Shown here piece by piece: positions 1-6,423 of a stretch of DNA of 9,417 nucleotides. Source of the stretch: Clostridiales bacterium. Its GTDB lineage: Bacteria; Bacillota; Clostridia; Oscillospirales; Oscillospiraceae. Position 1 is the stretch's first letter; each line of letters starts with the position of its first letter. Both the position numbers and the translations under genes were made by a program. Location of the stretch: contig JAHZEF010000035.1 in assembly GCA_019422005.1 (NCBI GenBank), positions 7,843 through 17,259 on the forward strand, written 5' to 3'. The notes under the pieces were generated by a model. It ran no database searches. It saw nothing but the letters and a program-made list of their open reading frames with translations, and had not been told where the DNA came from.

Positions 1-924
1 AATGACGGGCTTTTGGTATTCTGTGGCTTCTTTCAGGGAATAGACCAGCTGCCGCAGATCTTCAATGGAGTAGATATCATGGTGGGGGGCGGGAGAGATG
101 GCGTCGGATCCTTCCGGAATCATGCGGGTGCGGGAAATGTCCGCGCCCACTTTGCTGCCCGGAAGGTGCCCGCCGATACCGGGCTTTGCACCCTGCCCCA
201 TTTTGATTTCAATTGCGGCTGCCGTTTCCAGATAGTCCTTGTAAACGCCGAACCGGCCGGAGGCCACCTGCACGATGGTATTTGCGCCGTAGCGGTAGAA
301 GTCCTCGTGGAGGCCGCCTTCGCCGGTATTGTAACAGATATCAAGCTCCCCGGCGGCGCGGGCGAGGCTGGCGTGCGCGTTGTAGCTGATGGAACCGTAG
401 CTCATGGCGGAAAACAGAACGGGGATGGAGAGCTCCAGCTGGGGATCCAGCCGGCAGAGCAGGGTCCCGTCCGGATTCCGCTCCACCCTGCCCGGCTTCT
501 TTCCCAGAAAAACACGGGTTTCCATGGGCTCGCGCAGCGGATCGATCGGCGGGTTTGTGACCTGAGAGGCATTGATCAGCAGCCTGTCCCAATAGACGGG
601 CAGGGGCGTTGGATTCCCCATGGAGGACAGCAGCACGCCGCCGCTGCTGGCCTGCTTGTAGATCTCGCCGATGGTTGCGTCGGCCCAGTTGGCGTTTTCC
701 CGGAAATGCTGGTCGGACTTTACAATCTTTAACGCGCGGGCGGGGCAGAAGGCCACGCACCGCTGGCAGTTGACGCACCGGGCCTCGTCGCTCAGCATCC
801 GTTTTTCCGCCCGGTCATAGCTGTGAACGCCGTTGGGACATTGCCTGACGCAGAGCTGGCAGCTGGTGCATCGCCCGGGATTCCGGACGACCTCAAATTC
901 CGGATAAATAAAATCGATCCCCAT
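1..924 (-). CDS. gltB: Glutamate synthase, 4Fe-4S/FMN synthase subunit (archaeal type), C-terminus cut off by window edge
   Basis: Reading frame open from ATG at 924 down to position 1, giving 308 residues with no stop; the 3' part lies outside. The product starts MGIDFIYPEF. Two ferredoxin-like 4Fe-4S sites are visible: Cys19, 22, 25, 29 (CTSCQLCVRQCP) and Cys50, 53, 56, 60 (CVNCQRCVAFCP). The glutamate synthase alpha/beta-barrel domain follows, with FSAMSYGSIS (171-180), NTGEGG (199-204), EIKMGQGAKPGIGGHLPG (239-256) and ISPAPHHDIYS (276-286), all typical of the FMN-binding domain that joins 2-oxoglutarate and ammonia into glutamate. Full-length homologues run to about 500 residues, so roughly 40% is probably missing. 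The start overlaps the stop of the upstream glutaminase gene as TAATG, with AGGAGG at 935-940, so the two are translationally coupled. By analogy with such operons, a GXGXG-domain gene and an NAD(P)H-oxidoreductase subunit may follow beyond the left edge (inference). Confidence 0.93.
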   Translation of the reverse strand, partial: MGIDFIYPEFEVVRNPGRCTSCQLCVRQCPNGVHSYDRAEKRMLSDEARCVNCQRCVAFCPARALKIVKSDQHFRENANWADATIGEIYKQASSGGVLLSSMGNPTPLPVYWDRLLINASQVTNPPIDPLREPMETRVFLGKKPGRVERNPDGTLLCRLDPQLELSIPVLFSAMSYGSISYNAHASLARAAGELDICYNTGEGGLHEDFYRYGANTIVQVASGRFGVYKDYLETAAAIEIKMGQGAKPGIGGHLPGSKVGADISRTRMIPEGSDAISPAPHHDIYSIEDLRQLVYSLKEATEYQKPVI

Positions 925-2018
925 TAGATCTGTCCCTCCTTTACCTGAACGATCACAGGTTCTCCGCCGGCAGGCGCCCGGATGCCGTCCAGTTCCGGAG
1001 ACATCACACGGATGGCCGCCTCTTCGCTGGCGATATAGACCATGTCGCCCTTTTCACCGACCACCATGCTGCGCAGCTTCAGGCGGTCGTTCAAAGCCAT
1101 CAGGCCGCCTTCAAAGCCCAGAATGATGGAGAAGGGGCCTGTAATCAGAAGGCTGGAAAACACTTTCCGCAGATAACTGAGCTGCTCGCGCTCGCCTGCA
1201 GGCCTGGCGCCTATGGTGGACCAGAAGGGCGCTGCAATCACATGGGCAAATTCCTCCAGGGTAAGCCCCTGCTTCCGCAGGAGAAAGTCGGCAATGTAGG
1301 TGATGACTTCCGTGTCGGTCTGGAGCGTGCACTGATAGCCGTACATCTCAATAAAGCGGCGGTTTGCGTCATAGGAGGAGATTTCACCGTTGTGGACGAC
1401 GCTCCAGTCCAGCAGCGCGAACGGGTGGGCGCCGCCCCACCAGCCGGGCGTATTGGTGGGATAGCGGCCGTGCGCCGTCCAGGAATATCCCCTGTATTCC
1501 TCCAGACGGTAAAACCGGCCCACATCCTCAGGATAACCCACCGCCTTGAACACCCCCATGTTTTTTCCGCTGGAAAAGACATGGACGCCGGAGAGGGCGG
1601 TGTTCATGTGGGTCACCACACGGGCGATGAATTCCTTTTCGTCCAGCTGCATGCTGGAGAGGACGGAACGCAGCGGCGTCACAAAGTAGCGCCATATCAG
1701 CGGTTCGTCCGTAATTTCCGGAATGGTCCGGGTGGGGAGGACCTCCGAACGGATGATTTCAAGGGTGGAGCGGAGATATTCTTCGCATGCGGTTCTTGCG
1801 GCCCGGCTGTCAAAGAAAATATGAAATGCAAAGTAGTCTTTATATTCCGGATAGATCCCATAGCCTGCAAAACCGCCGCCCAGGCCGTTGGAACGGTCGT
1901 GCATGGGCTTCATGCTCTCGATGATCGCTTCGCCGGGCATTCTGCGCCCCGCTTTGGAGATCATCGCCGAAATGGCGCACCCCGACGGAATGCGGATTTC
2001 CCCTTCTCGCTGTCTCAT
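924..2018 (-). CDS. Glutamate synthase glutaminase subunit (class II glutamine amidotransferase, GlxB-like)
   Basis: Encodes 364 residues that hydrolyse glutamine and supply ammonia to the synthase subunit encoded next. Class II (Ntn) amidotransferase signatures are visible: probable nucleophile Cys14 in PSGCAISAMI, the AHGRYPTNTPG segment (182-192), HNGE (209-212) and TDTEV (234-238). As in other split, archaeal-type glutamate synthase subunits, the cysteine is not directly after Met1; a 13-residue leader precedes it and may be removed (inference). I chose ATG at 2018 because AAGGAG (2027-2032) lies 8 bases upstream. The frame stays open to an ATG at 2126, but that start lies upstream of the predicted transcription start near 2100 and would translate through the leader hairpins, so I reject it. 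The gene is the first of a minus-strand operon, controlled by the promoter at 2107-2136 and the leader terminator at 2038-2098. The stop codon overlaps the next start by one base. Confidence 0.93.
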   Translation of the reverse strand: MRQREGEIRIPSGCAISAMISKAGRRMPGEAIIESMKPMHDRSNGLGGGFAGYGIYPEYKDYFAFHIFFDSRAARTACEEYLRSTLEIIRSEVLPTRTIPEITDEPLIWRYFVTPLRSVLSSMQLDEKEFIARVVTHMNTALSGVHVFSSGKNMGVFKAVGYPEDVGRFYRLEEYRGYSWTAHGRYPTNTPGWWGGAHPFALLDWSVVHNGEISSYDANRRFIEMYGYQCTLQTDTEVITYIADFLLRKQGLTLEEFAHVIAAPFWSTIGARPAGEREQLSYLRKVFSSLLITGPFSIILGFEGGLMALNDRLKLRSMVVGEKGDMVYIASEEAAIRVMSPELDGIRAPAGGEPVIVQVKEGQI

Positions 2019-2037
2019 GCCGTCAACTCCTTCAAAC

Positions 2038-2098
2038 AAAAAAACAAAGATGCCCCGGCCGGAAAAGCGCGCAGCTTTTCCCCTGGAACATCTTTGTT
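2038..2098 (-). terminator. Intrinsic terminator (attenuator) in the glutamate synthase operon leader
   Basis: On the minus strand the RNA forms a perfect 10-bp outer stem, AACAAAGATG (from 2098 to 2089) with CATCTTTGTT (from 2052 to 2043), enclosing a perfect 8-bp inner stem GGAAAAGC/GCUUUUCC (2081-2074 with 2068-2061). A run of seven U (2044-2038) follows immediately. It ends a few bases before the AAGGAG ribosome binding site of the glutaminase gene and starts within a few bases of the predicted transcription start. It therefore lies between promoter and first gene and must be overridden for expression, which is the layout of an attenuator. Confidence 0.82.
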
Positions 2099-2099
2099 C
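2086..2099 (-). promoter_or_regulatory. Candidate ANTAR-type hexaloop hairpin, glutamate synthase leader
   Basis: The minus-strand RNA reads GAAC-AAAGAU-GUUC: a 4-bp stem with a six-base loop that has A at loop position 1 and G at position 4. It uses the same bases as the 5' arm of the terminator (2098-2089), so the two folds exclude each other. The A1/G4 hexaloop is the recognition feature of RNAs bound by ANTAR-domain antiterminators. The stem is short, and the second hairpin downstream (GGAAAAGC/GCUUUUCC) has a five-base UGCGC loop that does not fit the two-hairpin ANTAR consensus. The assignment is therefore tentative. Confidence 0.4.
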
Positions 2100-2106
2100 T
2101 GCAAGC

Positions 2107-2136
2107 ATCATACTACAGATCTGCAATTTTCGTCAA
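2107..2136 (-). promoter_or_regulatory. Sigma-A-type promoter of the glutamate synthase operon
   Basis: Read on the minus strand: -35 box TTGACG (2136-2131), an 18-base spacer, and -10 box TATGAT (2112-2107). Transcription would begin near 2101-2099, so the RNA starts about AGAACAAAGAUG, directly at the hexaloop hairpin. Five of six bases match the consensus in each box. Confidence 0.8.
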
Positions 2137-2194
2137 CCGAACGCGATGTAGAAAAAACGAAACCGGAAGCGGATTCCTTTTTGCAAAATGACGA

Positions 2195-2223
2195 TTGACA
2201 TTTTTTTCATGCAGGCGTATAGT
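2195..2223 (+). promoter_or_regulatory. Sigma-A-type promoter of glnN
   Basis: Perfect -35 box TTGACA (2195-2200), a 17-base spacer beginning with seven T, and -10 box TATAGT (2218-2223, five of six consensus bases). Transcription would start near 2229-2231. This is a near-consensus promoter, which fits a gene held in check afterwards by a leader terminator. Confidence 0.88.
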
Positions 2224-2234
2224 AGGCGCTGTTA

Positions 2235-2289
2235 AGAGACACTGGCGTCTCAGAGGGATATCCTCTGCGGGGCCGGTGTCTCTTTTTTT
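2235..2289 (+). terminator. Intrinsic terminator (attenuator) in the glnN leader
   Basis: AGAGACACTGGC (2235-2246) pairs with GCCGGTGTCTCT (2272-2283) over 12 bp with one G-U pair, followed by seven T (2283-2289). The loop contains a second perfect hairpin, CAGAGG-GATAT-CCTCTG (2251-2267). The structure begins about five bases after the predicted transcription start and ends about 90 bases before the glnN start codon, so full expression needs readthrough or antitermination. Confidence 0.87.
2236..2251 (+). promoter_or_regulatory. Candidate ANTAR-type hexaloop hairpin, glnN leader
   Basis: GAGAC-ACUGGC-GUCUC forms a perfect 5-bp stem with a six-base loop carrying A at loop position 1 and G at position 4. 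Its 5' arm and loop are the bases that make the terminator 5' arm, so forming this hairpin would prevent termination. It mirrors the hairpin in the divergent glutamate synthase leader although the two sequences differ, which suggests a shared regulator. The adjacent hairpin (2251-2267) has a five-base GAUAU loop and lacks the A1/G4 pattern, so the usual tandem ANTAR arrangement is incomplete. Confidence 0.45.
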
Positions 2290-2308
2290 CTGTTTCCCGC
2301 CGTTTGCG

Positions 2309-2340
2309 GCCCGCAGCCGCGCATCATCCCGGCTGCGGGC
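2309..2340 (+). repeat. Strong GC-rich hairpin in the glnN leader
   Basis: GCCCGCAGCCG (2309-2319) and CGGCTGCGGGC (2330-2340) form a perfect 11-bp stem with a ten-base loop. No U-run follows, so it is not a typical intrinsic terminator. It ends 39 bases before the glnN ATG. It could stabilise the readthrough mRNA or shape translation initiation; its role is unknown. Confidence 0.6.
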
Positions 2341-2379
2341 TTCAAAAGGGCCGGCGACTATTTGGAAAGGGTGACTCGC

Positions 2380-4476
2380 ATGAAAACAGTACCGGAATTT
2401 TTTGGAAGCATGGTTTTTGACGACCGGGTTATGAAAGCCCGGTTATCGTCCGAAGTCTATTACTCGCTGAGAAAGACCATAGACGACGGGCAGAAACTGG
2501 ACTTGTCTGTCGCCAATGCGGTGGCGGCTGCCATGCGGGACTGGGCCGTTGAAAACGGGGCCACCCATTTCACCCATTGGTTTCAGCCGATGACCGGCAT
2601 CACGGCGGAAAAGCATGACAGCTTTATCACCCCCGCCCCCGACGGGCGGGTCATCATGGAGTTCTCCGGCAAGGAGCTGATCCGCGGCGAGCCGGACGCC
2701 TCCTCCTTCCCCAGCGGCGGGCTGAGGGCGACTTTCGAGGCCAGAGGCTATACGGCGTGGGATCCCACCAGCTATGCCTTTATCAAGGAAAAGGCGCTTT
2801 GCATCCCCACGGCATTCTGCTCCTACGGCGGGGAAGCCCTGGATAAGAAAACCCCGCTGCTGCGCTCCATGGAAGCGCTGAACAGGCAGGCTGTACGGGT
2901 GCTGAGGCTCTTCGGCAACGAGGACGTCAAGCGGGTCGTCACATCCGTGGGGCCGGAGCAGGAATACTTCCTGATAGACCGCGATTTGTATGACAGGCGC
3001 AGGGATCTCATCTTTACCGGGAGGACGCTGTTCGGCGCCAAGCCCCCCAAGGGCCAGGAGCTGGACGACCACTATTTCGGCTCCATCAAGCCCCGTGTGG
3101 CGGCCTATATGGAGGAACTGAACGAAGAACTGTGGAAGCTGGGCATCCTGGCCAAGACCGAGCACAACGAGGTGGCGCCCGCGCAGCATGAACTGGCCCC
3201 CATTTATACCACAACCAACATTGCCACCGATCACAACCAGCTGACCATGGAGATTATGCAGAAGGTGGCGTCCAGGCACGGCCTTGTATGCCTGCTTCAT
3301 GAAAAGCCCTTTGCCGGCGTCAATGGCAGCGGCAAGCATAACAACTGGTCCATGGCCACCGATACCGGCGTCAACCTGCTTTCACCCGGGGAATCCCCGC
3401 ATGAGAACGCCCAGTTTCTGCTGTTCCTTGTGGCGGTGATCAAGGCGGTGGACGACTATCAGGGCCTGCTGCGCATGAGCGTGGCGACAGCGGGCAACGA
3501 CCACCGCCTTGGCGCCAACGAGGCCCCGCCCGCCGTGATCTCCATATTTTTGGGGGATGAACTCACTGCGGTGCTGGAAGCGATCGAAAAGGATACGCCG
3601 TACAGCGGGGCGGAGAAAAAGAAAATGAAGCTGGGCGTCAATATGCTGCCCCGCTTTATCAGGGATACAACGGACCGCAACCGCACATCGCCCTTTGCCT
3701 TTACCGGCAATAAGTTTGAGTTCCGCATGCTGGGCTCCAGCAACTCCATCGCCTGTTCCAATATCATGCTGAATACCGCCGTGGCCGAATCCCTCCGCCA
3801 GTTTGCGGACCGGCTGGACCATGCGGAGGATTTTCACGCCGCGCTGCATGACCTGATCCGGCAGACCATCGTGGATCACAAGCGCATCATCTTCAACGGC
3901 AACGGCTACGACGACGCCTGGATCCGGGAAGCCACGGAGGAACGGGGGCTGCTGAACCTGCGCACCACACCGGACGCCCTGGCTGTGGCGCTGGAGCAGA
4001 AAAATATCGACCTGCTGACGGCACATCAGGTTATGAGCCGCGCGGAATTCTTGTCCCGGCATGAGATCCTGCTGGAAAATTACTGCAAGACCGTGCGCAT
4101 TGAGGCGCTGACCATGATCGATATGGCCCGAAAGGAAATTCTCCCGGCTGTGGCGGACTACACGTCCCATCTGGCCGGGGCGCTGTCCCTGAAAAAAGAG
4201 GCGGACAGGGAACTGGCCTGCGGGTATGAAAAAAAATTGCTGAGAAGGCTTGCCGCTTTGCTGGATACGATGGATGCGAAGACGGAGGCGCTGGAGCGCG
4301 CCGTGGTCCTGCTGGACGGCAGGGACGGCGTTGCGGAGGAGGCGGACGCCATCCGGGATGAAATTCTGCCCGGAATGCGCGAGCTGCGGGCCGTCTGCGA
4401 CGAGGCGGAGTCCCTGACTGCCGCCGAGGCCTGGCCGTTTCCCACATACGGCGAACTGCTGTTCAGCGTGAGATAA
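2380..4476 (+). CDS. glnN: Glutamine synthetase type III (GSIII/GlnN)
   Basis: Encodes 698 residues, a normal length for GSIII, which makes glutamine from glutamate, ammonium and ATP in the cytosol as a large oligomer. The N-terminal GSIII-specific region includes THWFQPMTG (65-73). The catalytic domain shows GPEQEYFLID (191-200), EVAPAQHELAPIY (264-276), NGSGKHNNWS (315-324), NDHRLGANEAPPA (373-385) and DRNRTSPFAFTGNKFEFR (432-449), all counterparts of glutamine synthetase active-site segments in their GSIII form. The C-terminal 200 residues are helical and charged, as in the family. I chose ATG 2380, 9 bases after AAAGG (2366-2370). In-frame TTG 2362 and GTG 2371 overlap that site and are less likely. 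It is transcribed from the 2195-2223 promoter and probably controlled by the leader terminator. Its divergent partner is glutamate synthase, the other half of the GS-GOGAT cycle. Confidence 0.96.
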   Translation: MKTVPEFFGSMVFDDRVMKARLSSEVYYSLRKTIDDGQKLDLSVANAVAAAMRDWAVENGATHFTHWFQPMTGITAEKHDSFITPAPDGRVIMEFSGKELIRGEPDASSFPSGGLRATFEARGYTAWDPTSYAFIKEKALCIPTAFCSYGGEALDKKTPLLRSMEALNRQAVRVLRLFGNEDVKRVVTSVGPEQEYFLIDRDLYDRRRDLIFTGRTLFGAKPPKGQELDDHYFGSIKPRVAAYMEELNEELWKLGILAKTEHNEVAPAQHELAPIYTTTNIATDHNQLTMEIMQKVASRHGLVCLLHEKPFAGVNGSGKHNNWSMATDTGVNLLSPGESPHENAQFLLFLVAVIKAVDDYQGLLRMSVATAGNDHRLGANEAPPAVISIFLGDELTAVLEAIEKDTPYSGAEKKKMKLGVNMLPRFIRDTTDRNRTSPFAFTGNKFEFRMLGSSNSIACSNIMLNTAVAESLRQFADRLDHAEDFHAALHDLIRQTIVDHKRIIFNGNGYDDAWIREATEERGLLNLRTTPDALAVALEQKNIDLLTAHQVMSRAEFLSRHEILLENYCKTVRIEALTMIDMARKEILPAVADYTSHLAGALSLKKEADRELACGYEKKLLRRLAALLDTMDAKTEALERAVVLLDGRDGVAEEADAIRDEILPGMRELRAVCDEAESLTAAEAWPFPTYGELLFSVR

Positions 4477-4701
4477 CGGAACGCCCGGAGAAGCGACTGA
4501 AACAGACGGCGGCTGCAGGAGGGCGGCAGTTGAAAACGCGGGGCGGTCGGAACCGGAGGAGGATTCCGGGCAGACGCGCCGCGGCGCCGTATGCGGCCGG
4601 GAGGAGGCTGCGGAACAGCCGGCCGGGAAGGCGAAAAGGCTTCGCCGCGGGAACGGCGCTTGCCCTGCCGGATGTTGAGGATTTGACAGGAGGAAAGGAT
4701 T
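4477..4701. other. Intergenic region between glnN and asnB
   Basis: This 225-base GC-rich gap shows no convincing promoter and no terminator with a U-run. It contains small hairpins such as GGCGAA-AAGGC-TTCGCC (4630-4646) and GGCTG-CGGAA-CAGCC (near 4606-4620), of unknown meaning. A TTG-initiated frame from 4530 runs into asnB but encodes an Arg/Gly-rich, non-family peptide, so I do not call it. asnB is probably transcribed by readthrough from glnN (inference). Confidence 0.5.
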
Positions 4702-6282
4702 ATGTGTTCGATTATGGGCTGCTGTGCCAGCAGCGTCACACCGGAGGAATTTCAGAAAGGTTTTTCCAGGACGGTTTCCAGAGGCCCCGACGAGTCCCGC
4801 ATCATCGTTGCCGGCACCGCGCGGCTGGGGTTCCACCGTCTGGCCATCATGGGCCCGACCCCGGAGGGGATGCAGCCCTTTGAGCACGGCGGAAACGCCC
4901 TGGTCTGCAATGGCGAGATTTACGGCTTTGAAACCCTGAAGCGGGAGCTGCAGCAGAAGGGGTACGTGTTCCGGAGCGGTTCGGACTGTGAAATCCTGCT
5001 GCCTCTGTATCAGGAGTACGGGGTGGAGATGTTCCGGATGCTGGATGCGGAGTTTGCGCTTGTGCTGTACGACGCCCGCACCCGCAGCCTGATCGCAGCC
5101 CGGGATCCCATCGGGATCCGCCCCCTGTATTATGGTTATGATGCAAAGGGGGAGATCGCCTTTGCCAGCGAGCCCAAAAACCTGACAGGCCTGTGCCGGA
5201 ACGTTATGCCGTTCCCGCCCGGCTGCTACTACAAGGACGGCAGGTTCGTCTGCTACCGGGACATCACGCAGGTCAGGGAGGTCTGCCACGATGACCTGGA
5301 GACCGTATGTTCCAACATCCGGGAAAAACTAATCGCCGGAATCCGGAAGCGGCTGGTGGCCGACGCCGAGGTCGGCTTCCTGCTCAGCGGCGGCCTGGAT
5401 TCCTCACTGGTCTGCGCGGTGGCGCAGAAGTATTCCGACAGGCCGATCCGTACGTTTGCCATCGGCATGAGCGGGGATGCCATCGACCTGAAATACGCCA
5501 GAGAGGTGGCGGATTATATCGGCAGCGACCATACCGAGGTCATCATTTCAAAAGAGGATGTCCTGAACGCCCTGGAGCCGGTGGTAGCGCTGCTGGGCAC
5601 CTTTGACATCACCACGATCCGGGCCAGCATCGGCATGTACCTGGTGTGCAAAGCCATCCATGAGAGTACCGGCATCCGGGTGCTGCTGACCGGTGAGATT
5701 TCCGACGAGCTGTTCGGCTATAAGTACACGGACTTTGCCCCATCTGCCGGGGAATTTCAGAAGGAAGCGGTGAAGCGTGTCCGGGAGCTGCATATGTACG
5801 ACGTGCTCCGGGCCGACCGCTGCATTTCCGTCAACTCCCTGGAAGCGCGGGTTCCCTTCGGCGATCTGGATTTTGTAGAGTACGTCATGTCCGTTGACCC
5901 GGAGAAGAAGCTGAACAAATACGGCAAGGGGAAATACCTGCTGCGCCATGCGTTTGAGGGCGGCTATCTGCCCCATGACATCCTGTGGCGGGAAAAAGCC
6001 GCCTTCTCTGACGCGGTGGGCCACTCCATGGTCGATTATTTGAAGGAATACGCGGCGCAGCAGTATACCGACGGGGAATTTGAAGAGAAGCGGATGCAGT
6101 ACGGCCACGCCCGGCCCTTTACCAAGGAATCGCTGCTGTACCGGGAGATCTTTGAGAAGTATTATCCCGGCCAGTCTGAAATGATTGTGGATTTCTGGAT
6201 GCCCAACAGAGCCTGGGAGGGCTGCGACGTGGATGATCCCAGCGCCCGGGTCCTGAAAAACTATGGCGACAGCGGGAAATAA
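4702..6282 (+). CDS. asnB: Asparagine synthase (glutamine-hydrolysing)
   Basis: Encodes 526 residues, slightly shorter than the 554 of E. coli AsnB. It converts aspartate, glutamine and ATP to asparagine, glutamate, AMP and PPi. The N-terminal class II amidotransferase domain starts MCSIMG, so Cys2 becomes the N-terminal nucleophile after Met removal; RLGFHRLAIM (41-50), CNGEIYG (69-75) and GSDCE (93-97) complete the glutaminase site. The synthetase domain has the PP-loop SGGLDSS (229-235) and GEISDELFGY (331-340), counterpart of the E. coli GEGSDEVFGGY segment, then SLEARVPFGD (379-388) and WREKAAFSDAVG (429-440). ATG 4702 follows AGGAGG with an 8-base gap and places Cys at position 2, which fixes the start. 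Its position after glnN links glutamine supply to amide transfer. I see nothing broken or missing; the family call is firm and the asparagine specificity very likely. Confidence 0.94.
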   Translation: MCSIMGCCASSVTPEEFQKGFSRTVSRGPDESRIIVAGTARLGFHRLAIMGPTPEGMQPFEHGGNALVCNGEIYGFETLKRELQQKGYVFRSGSDCEILLPLYQEYGVEMFRMLDAEFALVLYDARTRSLIAARDPIGIRPLYYGYDAKGEIAFASEPKNLTGLCRNVMPFPPGCYYKDGRFVCYRDITQVREVCHDDLETVCSNIREKLIAGIRKRLVADAEVGFLLSGGLDSSLVCAVAQKYSDRPIRTFAIGMSGDAIDLKYAREVADYIGSDHTEVIISKEDVLNALEPVVALLGTFDITTIRASIGMYLVCKAIHESTGIRVLLTGEISDELFGYKYTDFAPSAGEFQKEAVKRVRELHMYDVLRADRCISVNSLEARVPFGDLDFVEYVMSVDPEKKLNKYGKGKYLLRHAFEGGYLPHDILWREKAAFSDAVGHSMVDYLKEYAAQQYTDGEFEEKRMQYGHARPFTKESLLYREIFEKYYPGQSEMIVDFWMPNRAWEGCDVDDPSARVLKNYGDSGK

Positions 6283-6423
6283 GGATGCGGGAAGAGGCGC
6301 GGCGCCTCTCCGGGAGCGGCGGGAAGCGGGAAAACAGGACTGTCCGGCGCCGTACAGGCGGATCGGTTCGCCGGGCCGGCGGTCGTTTCCCGGCCATCTG
6401 TGTATGAAAGCGAGGTAAAAGCG
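6283..6423. other. Intergenic region between asnB and dapL with a perfect palindrome
   Basis: A 141-base GC-rich gap. Just after the asnB stop, AGAGGCGC-G-GCGCCTCT (6293-6309) is a perfect inverted repeat able to form a compact hairpin, but no U-run follows, so termination is doubtful. No A/T-rich -10 box is evident, so dapL may be part of the same transcript or have an unrecognised promoter. Confidence 0.45.

Larger units (their letters stand above)
2019..2379. other. Divergent control region between glutamate synthase operon and glnN
   Basis: This 361-base stretch has no credible gene. It holds two head-to-head sigma-A-type promoters whose predicted start points are about 130 bases apart, a TSS-proximal intrinsic terminator in each leader, a small hexaloop hairpin overlapping each terminator, and an additional GC-rich hairpin just ahead of glnN. 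The 58 bases between the two -35 boxes (2137-2194) are fairly A/T-rich and contain only a weak dyad, GGAA-N5-TTCC at 2165-2177. I found no match to the GlnR/TnrA operator consensus TGTNA-N7-TNACA, so control appears to rest on the RNA leaders instead (inference). Confidence 0.8.

Noticed and set aside
13..732. A 239-codon plus-strand open frame opposite the FMN synthase gene
   Set aside because: The minus strand encodes clear 4Fe-4S and glutamate synthase motifs here; the plus frame is a shadow.
2019..2126. Upstream extension of the glutaminase gene by 36 codons to ATG 2126
   Set aside because: The extension starts upstream of the predicted transcription start, passes through the terminator hairpin and U-run, and would place the nucleophile cysteine at residue 50; ATG 2018 has an AAGGAG site at good spacing.
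2137..2194. Possible GlnR/TnrA-type operator between the two divergent promoters
   Set aside because: No TGTNA-N7-TNACA match on either strand; only a weak GGAA-N5-TTCC dyad that is too short to support a site.
1242..2198. A 318-codon plus-strand open frame opposite the glutaminase gene and its leader
   Set aside because: It is antisense to a conserved amidotransferase gene, runs through the minus-strand promoter and terminator, and has no recognisable product.
4530..4883. A 117-codon frame starting at TTG 4530 and overlapping the beginning of asnB
   Set aside because: Arg/Gly-rich sequence without a family pattern, non-ATG start, and overlap of about 180 bases with asnB in another frame.
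3382..5289. A 635-codon open frame on the minus strand opposite glnN and the start of asnB
   Set aside because: It lies opposite two unmistakable conserved genes. Its product is rich in Gln, His, Arg and Gly with no domain pattern, as expected for an antisense shadow in GC-rich DNA.
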